Below are positions 54,201 to 64,000 of a stretch of 64,000 nt of DNA, piece after piece. The notes under the pieces were generated by a model. It ran no database searches, was not told where the DNA came from, and saw nothing but the letters and a program-made list of their open reading frames with translations. Both the position numbers and the translations under genes were made by a program. The stretch lies in assembly GCA_021432605.1 (NCBI GenBank), contig MU271143.1, positions 3,233,277 through 3,297,276 on the forward strand, in the 5' to 3' direction. Within the stretch, counting starts at the first letter, position 1, and each line of letters opens with the position of its first letter. Origin of the DNA: Coniochaeta sp. PMI_546 (lineage: Eukaryota > Ascomycota > Sordariomycetes > Coniochaetales > Coniochaetaceae).

Positions 54201-56335
54201 ACACGGTGCAGTTGTCCGGGCCTTAGGTCAAATGGCCATGGTGGAGGCATGCCTACCTGTAAGCCTATAACTAACCCTCTCGACTTCCGGCCCAGATCAA
54301 AGTCTGGCTTCGGGCAACAAATGGCGAGATCTAGGCTCTTCGGACGCCGGGTCTGAGCCAGTCTGCGTATGGACTACTACGTCCGTAGAGCAGAATCATG
54401 CTCAACCTCGAATGCCCCGGTATGGGCGCATCGTCGTCTCAAAGACGGCATTCTGAGCAGGCCCTTTCAGTGAAGACCTGAGGCTTCGATATGGATGCTT
54501 GATTGAGACGCCGTCGACCCGGGGGTTTCGGTAAAGCGTTGCTCCGGCGGCAATGATGCTACATGTTCAGCTCGACAGAGACGCTGTATTGTGGAACATA
54601 CCCATAATACTCTTTCGCCTGTGTAGTATGCCGGGACTAACGTTACCTGCAATCTAAATAGAAGTTGGTCTTGCGCGGCCTTAACCTGGGCTCCCGCAAA
54701 CACGATCCTCTAGACATTGCAGCCCGAACCGTCCGCGACAATGAAAACAACAAATTAGTTCGGCATAGCCCATCTCGCAAATCGTCATGGCAAAAAGATA
54801 AAAATAAAGATACTTCAACCAGGCTAGAGAGTCAGGCTGGGAAGGAGAGCAAGTCCAGCCGAAACTGTCAACTTGAAACGAGATGAACAGATTAAAAGGA
54901 CTAGTAACCGCGCGCTATCTCTGTGTTGGTTGCAACGGATGTGATTCATCATCGTCAGATCTTGAGATCGTAGATTCCCGACTGGGATCAAGGCGCGAAG
55001 CTACAATACGTGTCTCTGCGGAGGCTGCGTTTGAGGATGATCCGTTGGTCCTTCAAATGATGACGGTGTAGACATCAAAGGGTTGATACATATGTATCTG
55101 TGCCGGAAATCGCCCCGGGCATGGTCCCCGCTTAGCCTGTTTTGGCCATGCAGCCTCCGGCGAACACTGGGTCAACGTCTTCCGTGTCCCATCTGGGAGC
55201 TTTGGTCGCCAGCCATACATATTTCGAAGGCTTGTCCTCAGTGCTTCACCTCTCGTGCTGCTTCTGTATGGCTTAGACAGACGGAAATCCGCGCCGACAC
55301 CAGCGCCGGACTAGGCGGTGTGCATTTGCCCAAGGTGGAAGCAGTGTTCGACGACATTTTGCCAGAAGCAGGAACAGAACAACCATTCGCCGGCATTAGT
55401 GTAGGCGCTCGACATCGGGAATTTGTTCCTTATCATGCCACTGTGGTAGCATCCATGGAAACCCTCCGTGATTGAACCTGACAGACCTCGACCCTGGTCC
55501 CCTGCACCGCAAAAGGATAGACTCTTGAGCTTCAGTCACTGAGCAGCTATCCGCGCCAAGAAGAAGGGTCCAGAGGTGAATAACCGCCATACAGATGCAG
55601 GTACCATTCCTGACCTGATGCGGTGCAATGATGTCAGTTCACCCTCCCTGAAGCCTCCACCATAACAAGACACACTTGTCCCCAATTCCCAGCCAACCAG
55701 AACAACACAATGGACAGGATAGTGTAGTGGTCCGGGGAGCCCTTCCGGTCAGGAAAGATCACTGGATCTCTGACGATGGAGGGCTCTTTCCTAGGTAGTC
55801 CAAACGCGAGAGAAGCCCAGCTTAGGCGAGCGATATGGCAAAGGCATCTGGACGGTAGGCTTGAAGGACTGCAACTGTCGAGATCGATAAACAACAACCT
55901 GATCGCTCTGCTCGTCTGCATCGAGAACTGGTCAGCAGGCTGTGGAGTTGGTCAGTCTTCCTTCTCCGCAGAGGACGGCCACCGACGGCCACAAACGCGA
56001 CACTGAGTTTGTTTCTGCCCTTCACGAATACTGATCTCGCTGGGAACTGTCCCGTCGGCGAACATAAGAAACGCGTCACACCATAAAGAGGTGTGCGGCG
56101 TGTGATTTGCGAGCACTCCCGCGAGCAAATCCCGCTCCCCGATTCGTCGTCATTCGAGGTCCCCGGAAATCATCTCACGAGAAAGGCCGGCACCGCTCCA
56201 CGCGCCAAAGTGGGTAGCTGACTTGAAGCCTTCTTGCTCGGCACCATAGCACAGCCAAAAAATGCTTCTCCCGTACTGCCCTTTGCACAGATAGGATCAC
56301 ATGCTTTATAGTTGGCTGTGTAGCGCTGTTCCTCC
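54201..56335. other. Gene-poor stretch before the 5S gene
   Basis: Short frames only. A plus-strand frame at 55083-55475 ends with a protein-like stretch (GLGGVHLPKVEAVFDDILPE, then AGISVGARHREFVPYHATVV) but has no recognisable domain. No tRNA or repeat supported. Confidence 0.35.
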
Positions 56336-56454
56336 ACGTACGACCATAGATACTGGAAAACTCGGGATCCCGTCCGCTCTCCCATCGATAAGCCAGTAAT
56401 CGTCAGACTAGTACTCGGGTGGGTGACCACCGGGGAATCCCTGATGTTGTACGT
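56336..56454 (+). rRNA. 5S ribosomal RNA (dispersed copy)
   Basis: About 119 nt matching fungal 5S RNA in order and folding. Helix I is ACGTAC (56336-56341) with GTACGT (56449-56454). Then GACCATAG, TACTGGAAAACTCGGGATCC, CGTCCGCTCTCCCATCGATA, AGCCAGTA, and the C-box-like GGGTGGGTGACCACC followed by GGGGAATCCC. Helix II pairs TACTGG with CCAGTA, and the GGTGG-GTGA-CCACC hairpin and TCAG/CTGA pairs are intact. A T-run (56454-56458) serves as pol III terminator. Single 5S genes scattered outside the rDNA array are typical of Pezizomycotina. Several positions differ from the common sequence I remember (for example GGGG for AGCG before AATCCC), so it could be a variant type or a copy starting to decay. 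Confidence 0.85.
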
Positions 56455-56458
56455 TTTT

Positions 56459-59400
56459 GCAATTCGTCGCTACTTTATAATATAATCATTCGGCACCCTG
56501 TTAGGCCATCGCCTCCGCTGAACGGGTGAGGCTAGAAGCACTGACAACTGTCAGCTTGTTCTTCTCAGTGCTGCGGTGGGAGCGCGCAATATGTCGAGGT
56601 GGAGGGACAATCTTGGAGGCTAATCTGCAGAGATTATCGGTCACGGAGAGGTACCTTGATGAGGTTGCTGTGCATGTACACACATAAGTATCTCAACAAT
56701 ACGGCCACGGCTCTCGGTCAGTGTTGAGGGCACGGGTGCGAGAGTTCTGAATAGCCCCAGACGCCATCCTCATCAGCTTCTCGTAATGAAGCCTGCCCTT
56801 AAGAGTGGTGATAATGCCACTTGTTGAAGAGCCTCGGCGATGGGCCCACGGGGTCCACGGGGATTATGATAGCACATGCTTTCTGATTGCTTTGCTTGTT
56901 GCACATGAACGTGGTATAGTTGTGCGCGACGATAAAATGTGCAGTGCACAGCTGAACATGTCGCCAGTCGTTCTACCGAAGGCTCATAAGAAACCAGCAC
57001 GGCATGTAAATTGCAAAGAGGGAGATGAATAGGGCTAGGGGCATACGGCGACATTGGCGCAACCAAGGCGACGGAAATCACATTATTTCCTTGGGGTGTC
57101 TTCCACGCTCCATCTCGCTCAAGAAACCCCCATTTGTCGCTAGTGGCCCTTATGTGGCTCGTTATAAGACACCTTTCGGGGCACCCTGTAAGATCAACCT
57201 TGGTTCTCGTAAAATTCGTCAACTACGTCGACGTAGCTCATCCGAATGCAGGGTGTCATCGGCTTTCAGTAGCGTACTGGTGACCTCGGAGCTGGGTACC
57301 GGGAACTGGAATCTGGGACATGTGCGAATCATCCTTCACAAGTTTGAGATTTGAGACAGCCCCAAACAGACGCGTTGTGCGCATGGGTCATGTTCGCTTG
57401 TCGACATCAGATGTAGAGCCCCGAATTTGGTATTAGCAAGTTCATTTCCCCCCAAAGATTTGGCCGAATCGTATCATGACCCGTGCCGAGACAAACCTCC
57501 CCAGGGATGGATGGTGCTTGTTTGTGGGGGCCGTCAGTCCGAAGCTAGTTGCGATGGCCTGCATCGACGATATCTTGATGGTGCCTCCAACAAAAAGCTC
57601 GCCCGGGAGCACGGGACTTCTTGCAGAGGCACGCATGCGGGTTTTCTGGCCCGTCGAGAAGCATCATCTGGTTCGTGCTCATGTGCAAGGACGTACACTA
57701 CTCTGCTCAAACGGAGTAGACTAGTGATGTCGCTGTGACACAGCTGGGCGATGCTGAGGTTGAGCTGCAACACGCCCTAAATACAATAGCGTCTCAAGTC
57801 AAGTAGGCGCCGTTGCAGAGCCGCCTCCTCTGTTGTGCAAAGGCCTGAATTCGGGTCGTCCAACGGCCCCTGCACAGCACAACAACGGAACGCAGGGGTG
57901 CACTGATCGCTTCAAGCATTGCTGCTCGAGCGCACCATCCACGTCCGGGAGTGGAAATCTGACCTTGTCGCAGCCGGGTCCGGTCCTAGGTCCTAGGCCC
58001 GCATCGAAGATTTGACTGATTCAGTAGATACGTGTATAACATGCGCAAGAAGAACTGAAAAATAAACGCATTGCTTTTGTTTGATGAGGTGGACGCAGAT
58101 GAGCTCAGCTCTAGACCCACTTGACCGCAGCACGATCGAAGTGGCCCACTGAAGCTCATGGGAAACCACGTCAATGACCAGGACTCGCATAAAGGCTGGC
58201 CAGCAGACTCATTGAACTTTGTCCAATACATTGGGAATGGAAATTCGGCAATCATTCTAGAAGGGTTCAGGAAGCCGTGGCCGTGAATCCAATAACTAGG
58301 GAATGGATATTCGGACGGATCGATAGTCCCAGCTTAGGTAGATTAAATCAATGCGATCTAGGATTGTGGAACTTCTAGAAGGTCGAATCGTGACTGACGG
58401 ACAATCGATGATGATGATGATAAGATACCGGTAGAGCAAGAACCAGGCGCCGCTGACTTGAAGCCCGGACTTCGTACAACAGGCGGATCGCACTAGTATC
58501 GGCCGAGCGCTAGTCCACGTGCTAAGTCTAGCCCAACGCCAGTGAGGCCGTTGTGAGACGATTTCACTGTGCTAAGACGGCGCCATGATGCAGACGGTGG
58601 TTTCGAAGAGCGAGAATAAGGAACGTGGTTAGCCTCGGCCGAGTTTCGCACAATGATGTGAAGTATCGGACTTGTGGGATTGCGTGCATATGAGGTCATA
58701 AGGGTCGAGCATCAAGCTGCTGCAGTGTCGGCCGTAAGGACGGTTGTCCTGTGGGCTGGGATGCCTGATCCAGAGTGCCAGCTGGGAGCTGATGAGATCT
58801 TGGAGGATAGAGATACCTGGTGATTGGGTGGGTATACTAAGGTTAAATCCAGCATGATGGTGGCGGGCATCTTTGGGAATCTCTGCCAAAGCTGTGCTAA
58901 ACCCTTTCCACGTCTTCCTGCATCGTTCTTTCCGTCCTCTAGTGCAGCCCGGACGCTTTCCACCTTGCCAGTAGTAACTCAGTATGCGACTGGCAAGACG
59001 AGAGGGAAGGAGGAGGAAGGAACACACGGCCAAGGCACGTGATGCGTGCCTTGTTCGATATATGCTGTGGTACTACCTTACCTACACTACATGGTACACT
59101 ACACTACCTCTACCTTACAGCGGTAGGTATGTACCTCATGCAGTACCAGGAACGTTCGTGCTTCGTCCCATCTTTGTTTCCAATCATGCTCGAGTTGGCA
59201 TGCCTGGATCCCCCCCCCCCTGTCCCGCTTCCTTCCACTCTTGGACGAAGTCTGGTTCACCCACCACCATAATCTGCAGTCATTTTCTGCTGTTTTTGAT
59301 TTGCGTGTCTGTGTCACTCGGCAGGCGATACCCTGTCCAAAATCCCATTGACCCAGCGATTCCACTTCTGCACTAGTGTATTGCATGCTCAGTCCATTTC

Positions 59401-61999
59401 TGCATGGGTCCATTATTAGGGTCTTTCGGCTCCCATGCCGGTCTGGTATATGGGAGCCGTCAGTTACCTTGCCCTATGGGACTACACGTACGAGTACCTC
59501 GTTTGAAATCTTAGACCTCGAGATAGGCCAGAGTACCATGAGACTACTGTACACTCGTACTTTGTTAAGACCTCTCACCCAGATGATCCTCTCTGTCAGA
59601 GCTTCAATTAGGGCAGACGGTCATGCACGGCTTTCCGCTGCCCCCAAGGGTCGGGCTAGCTTCTCACCTTCGAAAGTCGGCGGATGTAGCTAGGTGCGAA
59701 TTGCCTGCTAGCTCGTCTCCTGCATTGCTTTCCAACCAGACAGGATGGAGCCAGCCCCGTTATGGTGGCCTTGGGGTCAAGCGCGCTGAGACTTTCACGT
59801 GTATTCATCATGGAATAGGTTGAGCTGGGACATCGACTCAAGGCGATTGATTACACCCCCTTGTGAATACTCTTGAAAGCTATCCAGATCTTTTCGTCCA
59901 CACAGGACTGTGGCTACGTTTCTGATTCCCAGTCAGAAAACGTTTGCCCAACAGTTGATGATAGGATCGACTGCAACTTGTCACCACGTCGAGTTGTCAC
60001 GGCCATTTTATCCAGCTCATGAAAAGATGGCGGGTTGCTCCTAAGTGGCGAATCCCTCAGGTGTTTCGAGCTGCTGCATGATGCCAGACTAGAGAAGCAT
60101 CTTACAAGGGGGTGTACCTGATCAACCGTGTTCTCCTTTTGCAACATGATCGCTCTCTACCTTAGTTGCCGTTGAGAGTGGAAGTTATGTGCTTGTTGTT
60201 AGCATCAGTACAGTCCCCGATCTCCGCTCTCCGGCGGTAGGAGTGGTCGGAGTAGCACGCACCAAGTCCCACGCTCCAAGAGCCCAAGCTCAAGCCGTTC
60301 CAATCTCAACCGCTGACAGAGATTGCGTCGTGCTAGCCGCCGGAGATCAAACCACCACGGTCAACCAGCCGGCTGCTCCCTTTGCTCCACGTTTGGGCGG
60401 TGTCTAAGTACCTAGAGTACATGGAGGATACAGACAAGGACCCCGGCTGCGCACTACCACACCACCCTGGTTCGATCCCCACCCTGCTGGCGGTACCTCG
60501 ATCCATACCTACCTGGACAGCTGGAGTCTTATGTGCCGACAGATATACCATAGTACACACAATCCTAGCCCTTTGGCCTCGAGCATCTACATCTCCTCGA
60601 AAATACAAAGCCACAAACCCCGTCTCTTGTTTGGGGTAAATGCCGTGATAAAGCATACTCGTCAGTGGACGAGACGAACTCGACCTTGACATTGACCAGT
60701 ACCAGCCTACCTGATCAGCGTCATTGTCGATATTCGCTTGGAAAAGACATCACCGGAGGTCATATCTTTTCTTGCAGACAAAGTACGCACCTGGTCTGGA
60801 TCTCAACCGTCGAACCAACCAATCTGACTACCCCTGAACCGATACGACCAAAACACACTTCCTTGCCCCCCTGTGCCTGGATCCGGTTCAGTAAAGCGCA
60901 GACCACAACGTCATCACGGATCACACATCATTGACAAACTACCCGGGCAGCCTTCGGAGAGCCAGGTTAAGGACTTGGGTTCGATGCTGCTGTGCCTGAG
61001 CTGAAGTAGATTTTCTTCGAGAATCATTGGCATCAGGCATCTTCGTCTCTATCCACGGCCATCAGAGGAAAGGACGACATGACCTCTTGGTCCCGGTTTC
61101 AAGGTTGCGTGAACTAGTATCGACATAGTCACCAGGAGCAGAGCACCTTAACAAGGGTCTACCTACCCCATACTATCACAGTGTAGTGGACTTTGGGTGT
61201 CAATCAACAACCCCCGCGCCAGATTCTAGAGACAGGGTAGGGTTAAGCTCAGCCAGGGCGAGTACTCGCCGTTGCGATCCCCTGCAATTGCCATCTGCAG
61301 GTCCTCTCGGCCTGCCACCTTACCACGCACCTCCTTGGAAGTCAGTCCGTTATTATAGCCCGTCAAGCCGTTGTCCTAAACCCTCGTCGGCCCTGGCTAG
61401 TATCTCGCCAAATCCACGCCACATCTGCCTTCCTTCGTGTCTACGGCGGCGTAATCTTCTGCTTGCCTCTCAACTCCCGACCGGCCCGCTTCCTCTCTTT
61501 TCCTGGCCACAGGTGCCAGCGATCTGTGACACTCTCTAACGGCAAAGATCCCTTGAGCGATATATCATCACTGTCGGGTACCCATGTGACTGACAGCGAC
61601 ACTACTTGCCTATTACCATCTATCCAGGGTTCCGCTCTGGATTTTCGAGAAAGAATTCGGCGGTAGCTTCCGACTACTCGGTACATACTGACAAGTACCT
61701 TGCTTGTTGTGGGCATTTGTGCCGACCCATGCTCACGCAATTTGGCTGTCTTCACCTTATCCTCCTCCTTCTACTCTTAGAAATAACCGGGTGTTGAGTA
61801 TCTCCATAAAGACCTGCAGCGGAAAATACCGCCCCTTCGATTTCATCGTCTCCGTGAGGGCAATCGACCTCATAGAGCTTCAGAGTCACCCAAAGGCCCC
61901 CCTGGTCGTCACCAACCAAACCCTAGCAAACCAACAACAGAGCACGTCCAGCGACATATAGACTCGGGGAAGCATCACACGGACCCCGTCGGCCCTTCT
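56459..61999. other. Long gene-poor region
   Basis: About 5.5 kb without a supported gene. Visible structure: a related pair gggaatggaaattcgg (58232-58247) and gggaatggatattcgg (58299-58314), a short GAT tract near 58408-58420, and an 11-base C-run at 59210-59220. Longest frames (56773-57222 minus; 57476-57724 plus) show no domain. Confidence 0.4.
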
Positions 62000-62747
62000 A
62001 CTGTGGGACAGAGTCCTGGACTTGTATCTCAACTTGATGACAGGCCCAACTTGATTAGACACATATACTCCTTTTAGATCGACGGGTCGTCAAGAGCATT
62101 AGAACTCGCAATCAGATTACGCCTCCCTTTGACAGCTCTTGTCCCTGTTGCTCACATACTGACCAGGAACCTCCTTTCTTTCCTCTCAAGGCATAGTGCC
62201 CGCTCGGCAACTCCCATTTGGGCTACATTATCGACAAGGAACTGCTTATTTGGGACCCATCGAGCCGTTTCTGTGAAGCCTTAAGAATCCTGCCAAGTCG
62301 CAGGATTTTCTTTTGACTTTCCACAGTTCGACGGAAACTCGTTTCGGCAGCGCGACCCTTGGCGGCGTTGCATTCGATCAAGGTACCGGTCCATCGCACC
62401 CTTGGCCGACGGATATCTTCCAGCGTCGAGCCCCGCTCCGGGATCCAGCTCCGGCCTCGCATTGGCTGGAGAGGACGCCTTCTGCTGTATCTCGTTGACG
62501 CTCCTCTTGTCCGCTGGGAGACGGCCAGGACTTGGTTGGGACCACGCAACACCATCACTTGCGGTAACCATAGCAGGACAGACGGCAACCAGAGAGAGTC
62601 TTGCGCGCCGGTCGTCGTCTCCTGAGCATGAAAAGACCACCCTGCGTCATTCCCTGGTCCTTTGTCGCATTCAGAGCGCAGAGTCGTCGCTATAGGCCGA
62701 TCCCCAGCACTACCACAGTGTAGTGCTCCGGATTCCTACCGGCCGCT
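62000..62747. promoter_or_regulatory. Upstream region of the Zn2Cys6 regulator
   Basis: Upstream sequence of the transcription-factor gene, with many C/T-rich blocks suggesting a long 5' leader. Borders are arbitrary. No binding site claimed. Confidence 0.35.
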
Positions 62748-64000
62748 ATGAGTGACTACTATCACCACTTTCTGTCCTCGATGACAGGCGTGGGAGCGCA
62801 ACCGCCAAACGTCAACTTCAACCCTCAGGATGTCCCCCTGCCTTTACAACAACCAGCAGCGATGCCTCTAACTGGAGTTCCGCCTAACCCTTATCAGAGC
62901 TTGGGCTACTTCACCGGGTTCCCCGAACCTATCATGTTCAATGCCCCAAAAGCGCAGAGAAGTCGGAGGAAGTCGGCACCAGGACTTGATCATATCAAGC
63001 ACCGACGCACAAGGTCTGGATGTTATACGTGCCGAAGTCGCCGCGTCAAGGTATTTGCGAACTTATTGAGCTCGGTGACGGGGACTGGAACTGACATCTG
63101 GCCATAGTGTGACGAGGCGCATCCCGTTTGCGAAAGTAAGAACACAGCCTGCTCGTGAACGCGTTGGCATGTTGCTAATACTTGGCAGGGTGCAGGAAAG
63201 GGAAGCGAGAATGTATCTATCCAGAACCTCCGGCTCAAAAAGGCACCTCCTCTGGGAGTTCGAAGGATGGGACAGGCCAAAGTCAGCATGCTAGCCCGAC
63301 CTCCTCCAACGGCGAAGATGACGACGTCATGGATCAAGACCACAAACTGGAACCTATCCAGGACGAAGAAGAAGAAGTAGACAGCGAAGGTCCGAGCCAA
63401 CAACCAGCAAGGCCCATACGTCCGCCTCGACGATCTAGTACAACGTCCTCGTTTGGACTACAGCTCGCCCCTTTTAGCACACGTCATGGGTCTGAAACGC
63501 CCTCCTTCGAAGGGAACAAGAGCTCTTCCCCGTCTGTGTCGACGGGAACTGGAAGCAGTTTCACACCCGCAGCTCTACAATCCTCCGATACCCCTTGGCA
63601 AATCACGAGCGTTCCTCCAGACTGGTCAGCTCTTCCGCAGGATATTCAGTTTTACCTCAACTATTTCTCTGAAAATATCACACACTACCATTACTGTATG
63701 ATCACGGACTCGGACGACTTTTTCAGGCTGATCCTGCCCAGCATAGCACTGCGTCACGAGGCTCTTCTCTATGCGATCGTGGGATTCGCCGCCTATCATC
63801 ATACGTTGAAGAACCCCAACGGACAGATCAAAGAGTTTTTGCAATACTACAACAAGAGCGTAACATTGCTGCTCGGGTTTCTCAAGAAGAAAGAAAAGCA
63901 TAACATAGGTACTCTTCTGACGATATTACAGCTTGCGGCCATTGAGGTAAGGGAGCACCAAACGATGTGACATCTCTTGCAGTCTCGTTCTCTTTCTGAC
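62748..64000 (+). CDS. Zn(II)2Cys6 transcription factor, partial at right edge
   Basis: Fungal binuclear zinc-cluster regulator; N-terminal part only. Exons 62748-63050, 63108-63135 and 63189-63946; a GTAAGG donor at 63947 shows that the gene continues past the window. An unstructured head is followed by basic RSRRKSAPGLDHIKHRRTRS and the cluster GCYTCRSRRVK|CDEAHPVCE|RCRKGKREC, with all six Cys and spacing C-x2-C-x6-C-x6-C-x2-C-x6-C. Both introns fall inside the cluster. After an acidic linker (DEEEEVDSEG), the segment DWSALPQDIQFYLNYFSENI, then FRLILPSIALRHEALLYAIV and GTLLTILQLAAIE, matches the start of the Fungal_trans_2 regulatory domain. Target genes unknown; the nearest complete gene is 10 kb away. 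Confidence 0.92.

Noticed and set aside
55705-55780. A-box-like TAGTGTAGTGG resembling the 5' part of tRNA-Glu/Asp
   Set aside because: No B box (GGTTCRANNCC) follows and no cloverleaf can be drawn.
56773-57222. 149-codon minus-strand frame
   Set aside because: No domain, odd composition and lies in the gene-poor region; not enough to call a gene.
58232-58314. Pair gggaatggaaattcgg / gggaatggatattcgg as a CRISPR-like or tandem array
   Set aside because: Only two imperfect units, and CRISPR arrays do not occur in nuclear fungal DNA.
60462-60480. B-box-like ctggttcgatcccc
   Set aside because: No matching A box, anticodon arm or acceptor stem around it.

Overview
This window is nuclear DNA from a filamentous ascomycete (Pezizomycotina, most likely Sordariomycetes). 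The evidence is: many short spliceosomal introns (about 50-120 nt) with GTAAGT/GTATGT-type donors and CTRAC-like branch sites; a division-1 chitin synthase; a fungal N-acetylglutamate synthase; a Zn2Cys6 regulator; a dispersed single 5S rRNA gene; and an intron-bearing tRNA-Ala. No sign of a bacterial or organellar genome is present.

From 1 to 52.7 kb the window is gene-dense with housekeeping genes. In order: AP-2 beta adaptin (+), proteasome assembly factor Ump1 (+), a prenylated ubiquitin-fold protein of the UBL3/MUB family (-), a soluble twin-ABC ATPase (-), GID complex subunit Gid8 (-), uridine kinase fused to a UPRT-like domain (+), complex I NDUFS4 (-) divergent from ATP synthase subunit f (+), a 1229-residue proline-rich protein with an RGG tail (+), a PLP aminotransferase (+), an MFS transporter (+), a chitin synthase (+), a MARVEL membrane protein (-), tRNA-Ala(AGC) plus an inverted partial copy, a Gvp36-like BAR protein (-), a beta-hydroxyacid dehydrogenase (-), N-acetylglutamate synthase (+), V-ATPase subunit e (+), Arv1 (-), condensin Smc2 (-), an intracellular LysM protein (+) and a MOSC-domain protein (+).

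From 52.7 to 62.7 kb there is a 10-kb gene-poor stretch. I find only a 5S rRNA gene, interrupted reading-frame relics of unknown identity and homopolymer runs. It leads into a Zn2Cys6 transcription factor that runs off the right edge.

The genes do not form one pathway. Local relationships that do look meaningful are the CCAAT-box-rich divergent promoter shared by two mitochondrial respiratory genes, and the short co-directional aminotransferase/MFS pair. Several gene models have unusual micro-structure: a start-codon-only exon (ump1), an 11-nt first exon (vma9), a 15-nt micro-exon (atp17) and a GC-AG intron (BAR gene). I did not find a convincing new molecular system. The best candidates for follow-up are the UBL3 homologue with a long disordered extension, the inverted tRNA copy that keeps its intron, the intracellular LysM protein and the eroded 10-kb region. 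Exon borders were read by eye and may be off by a base or two.
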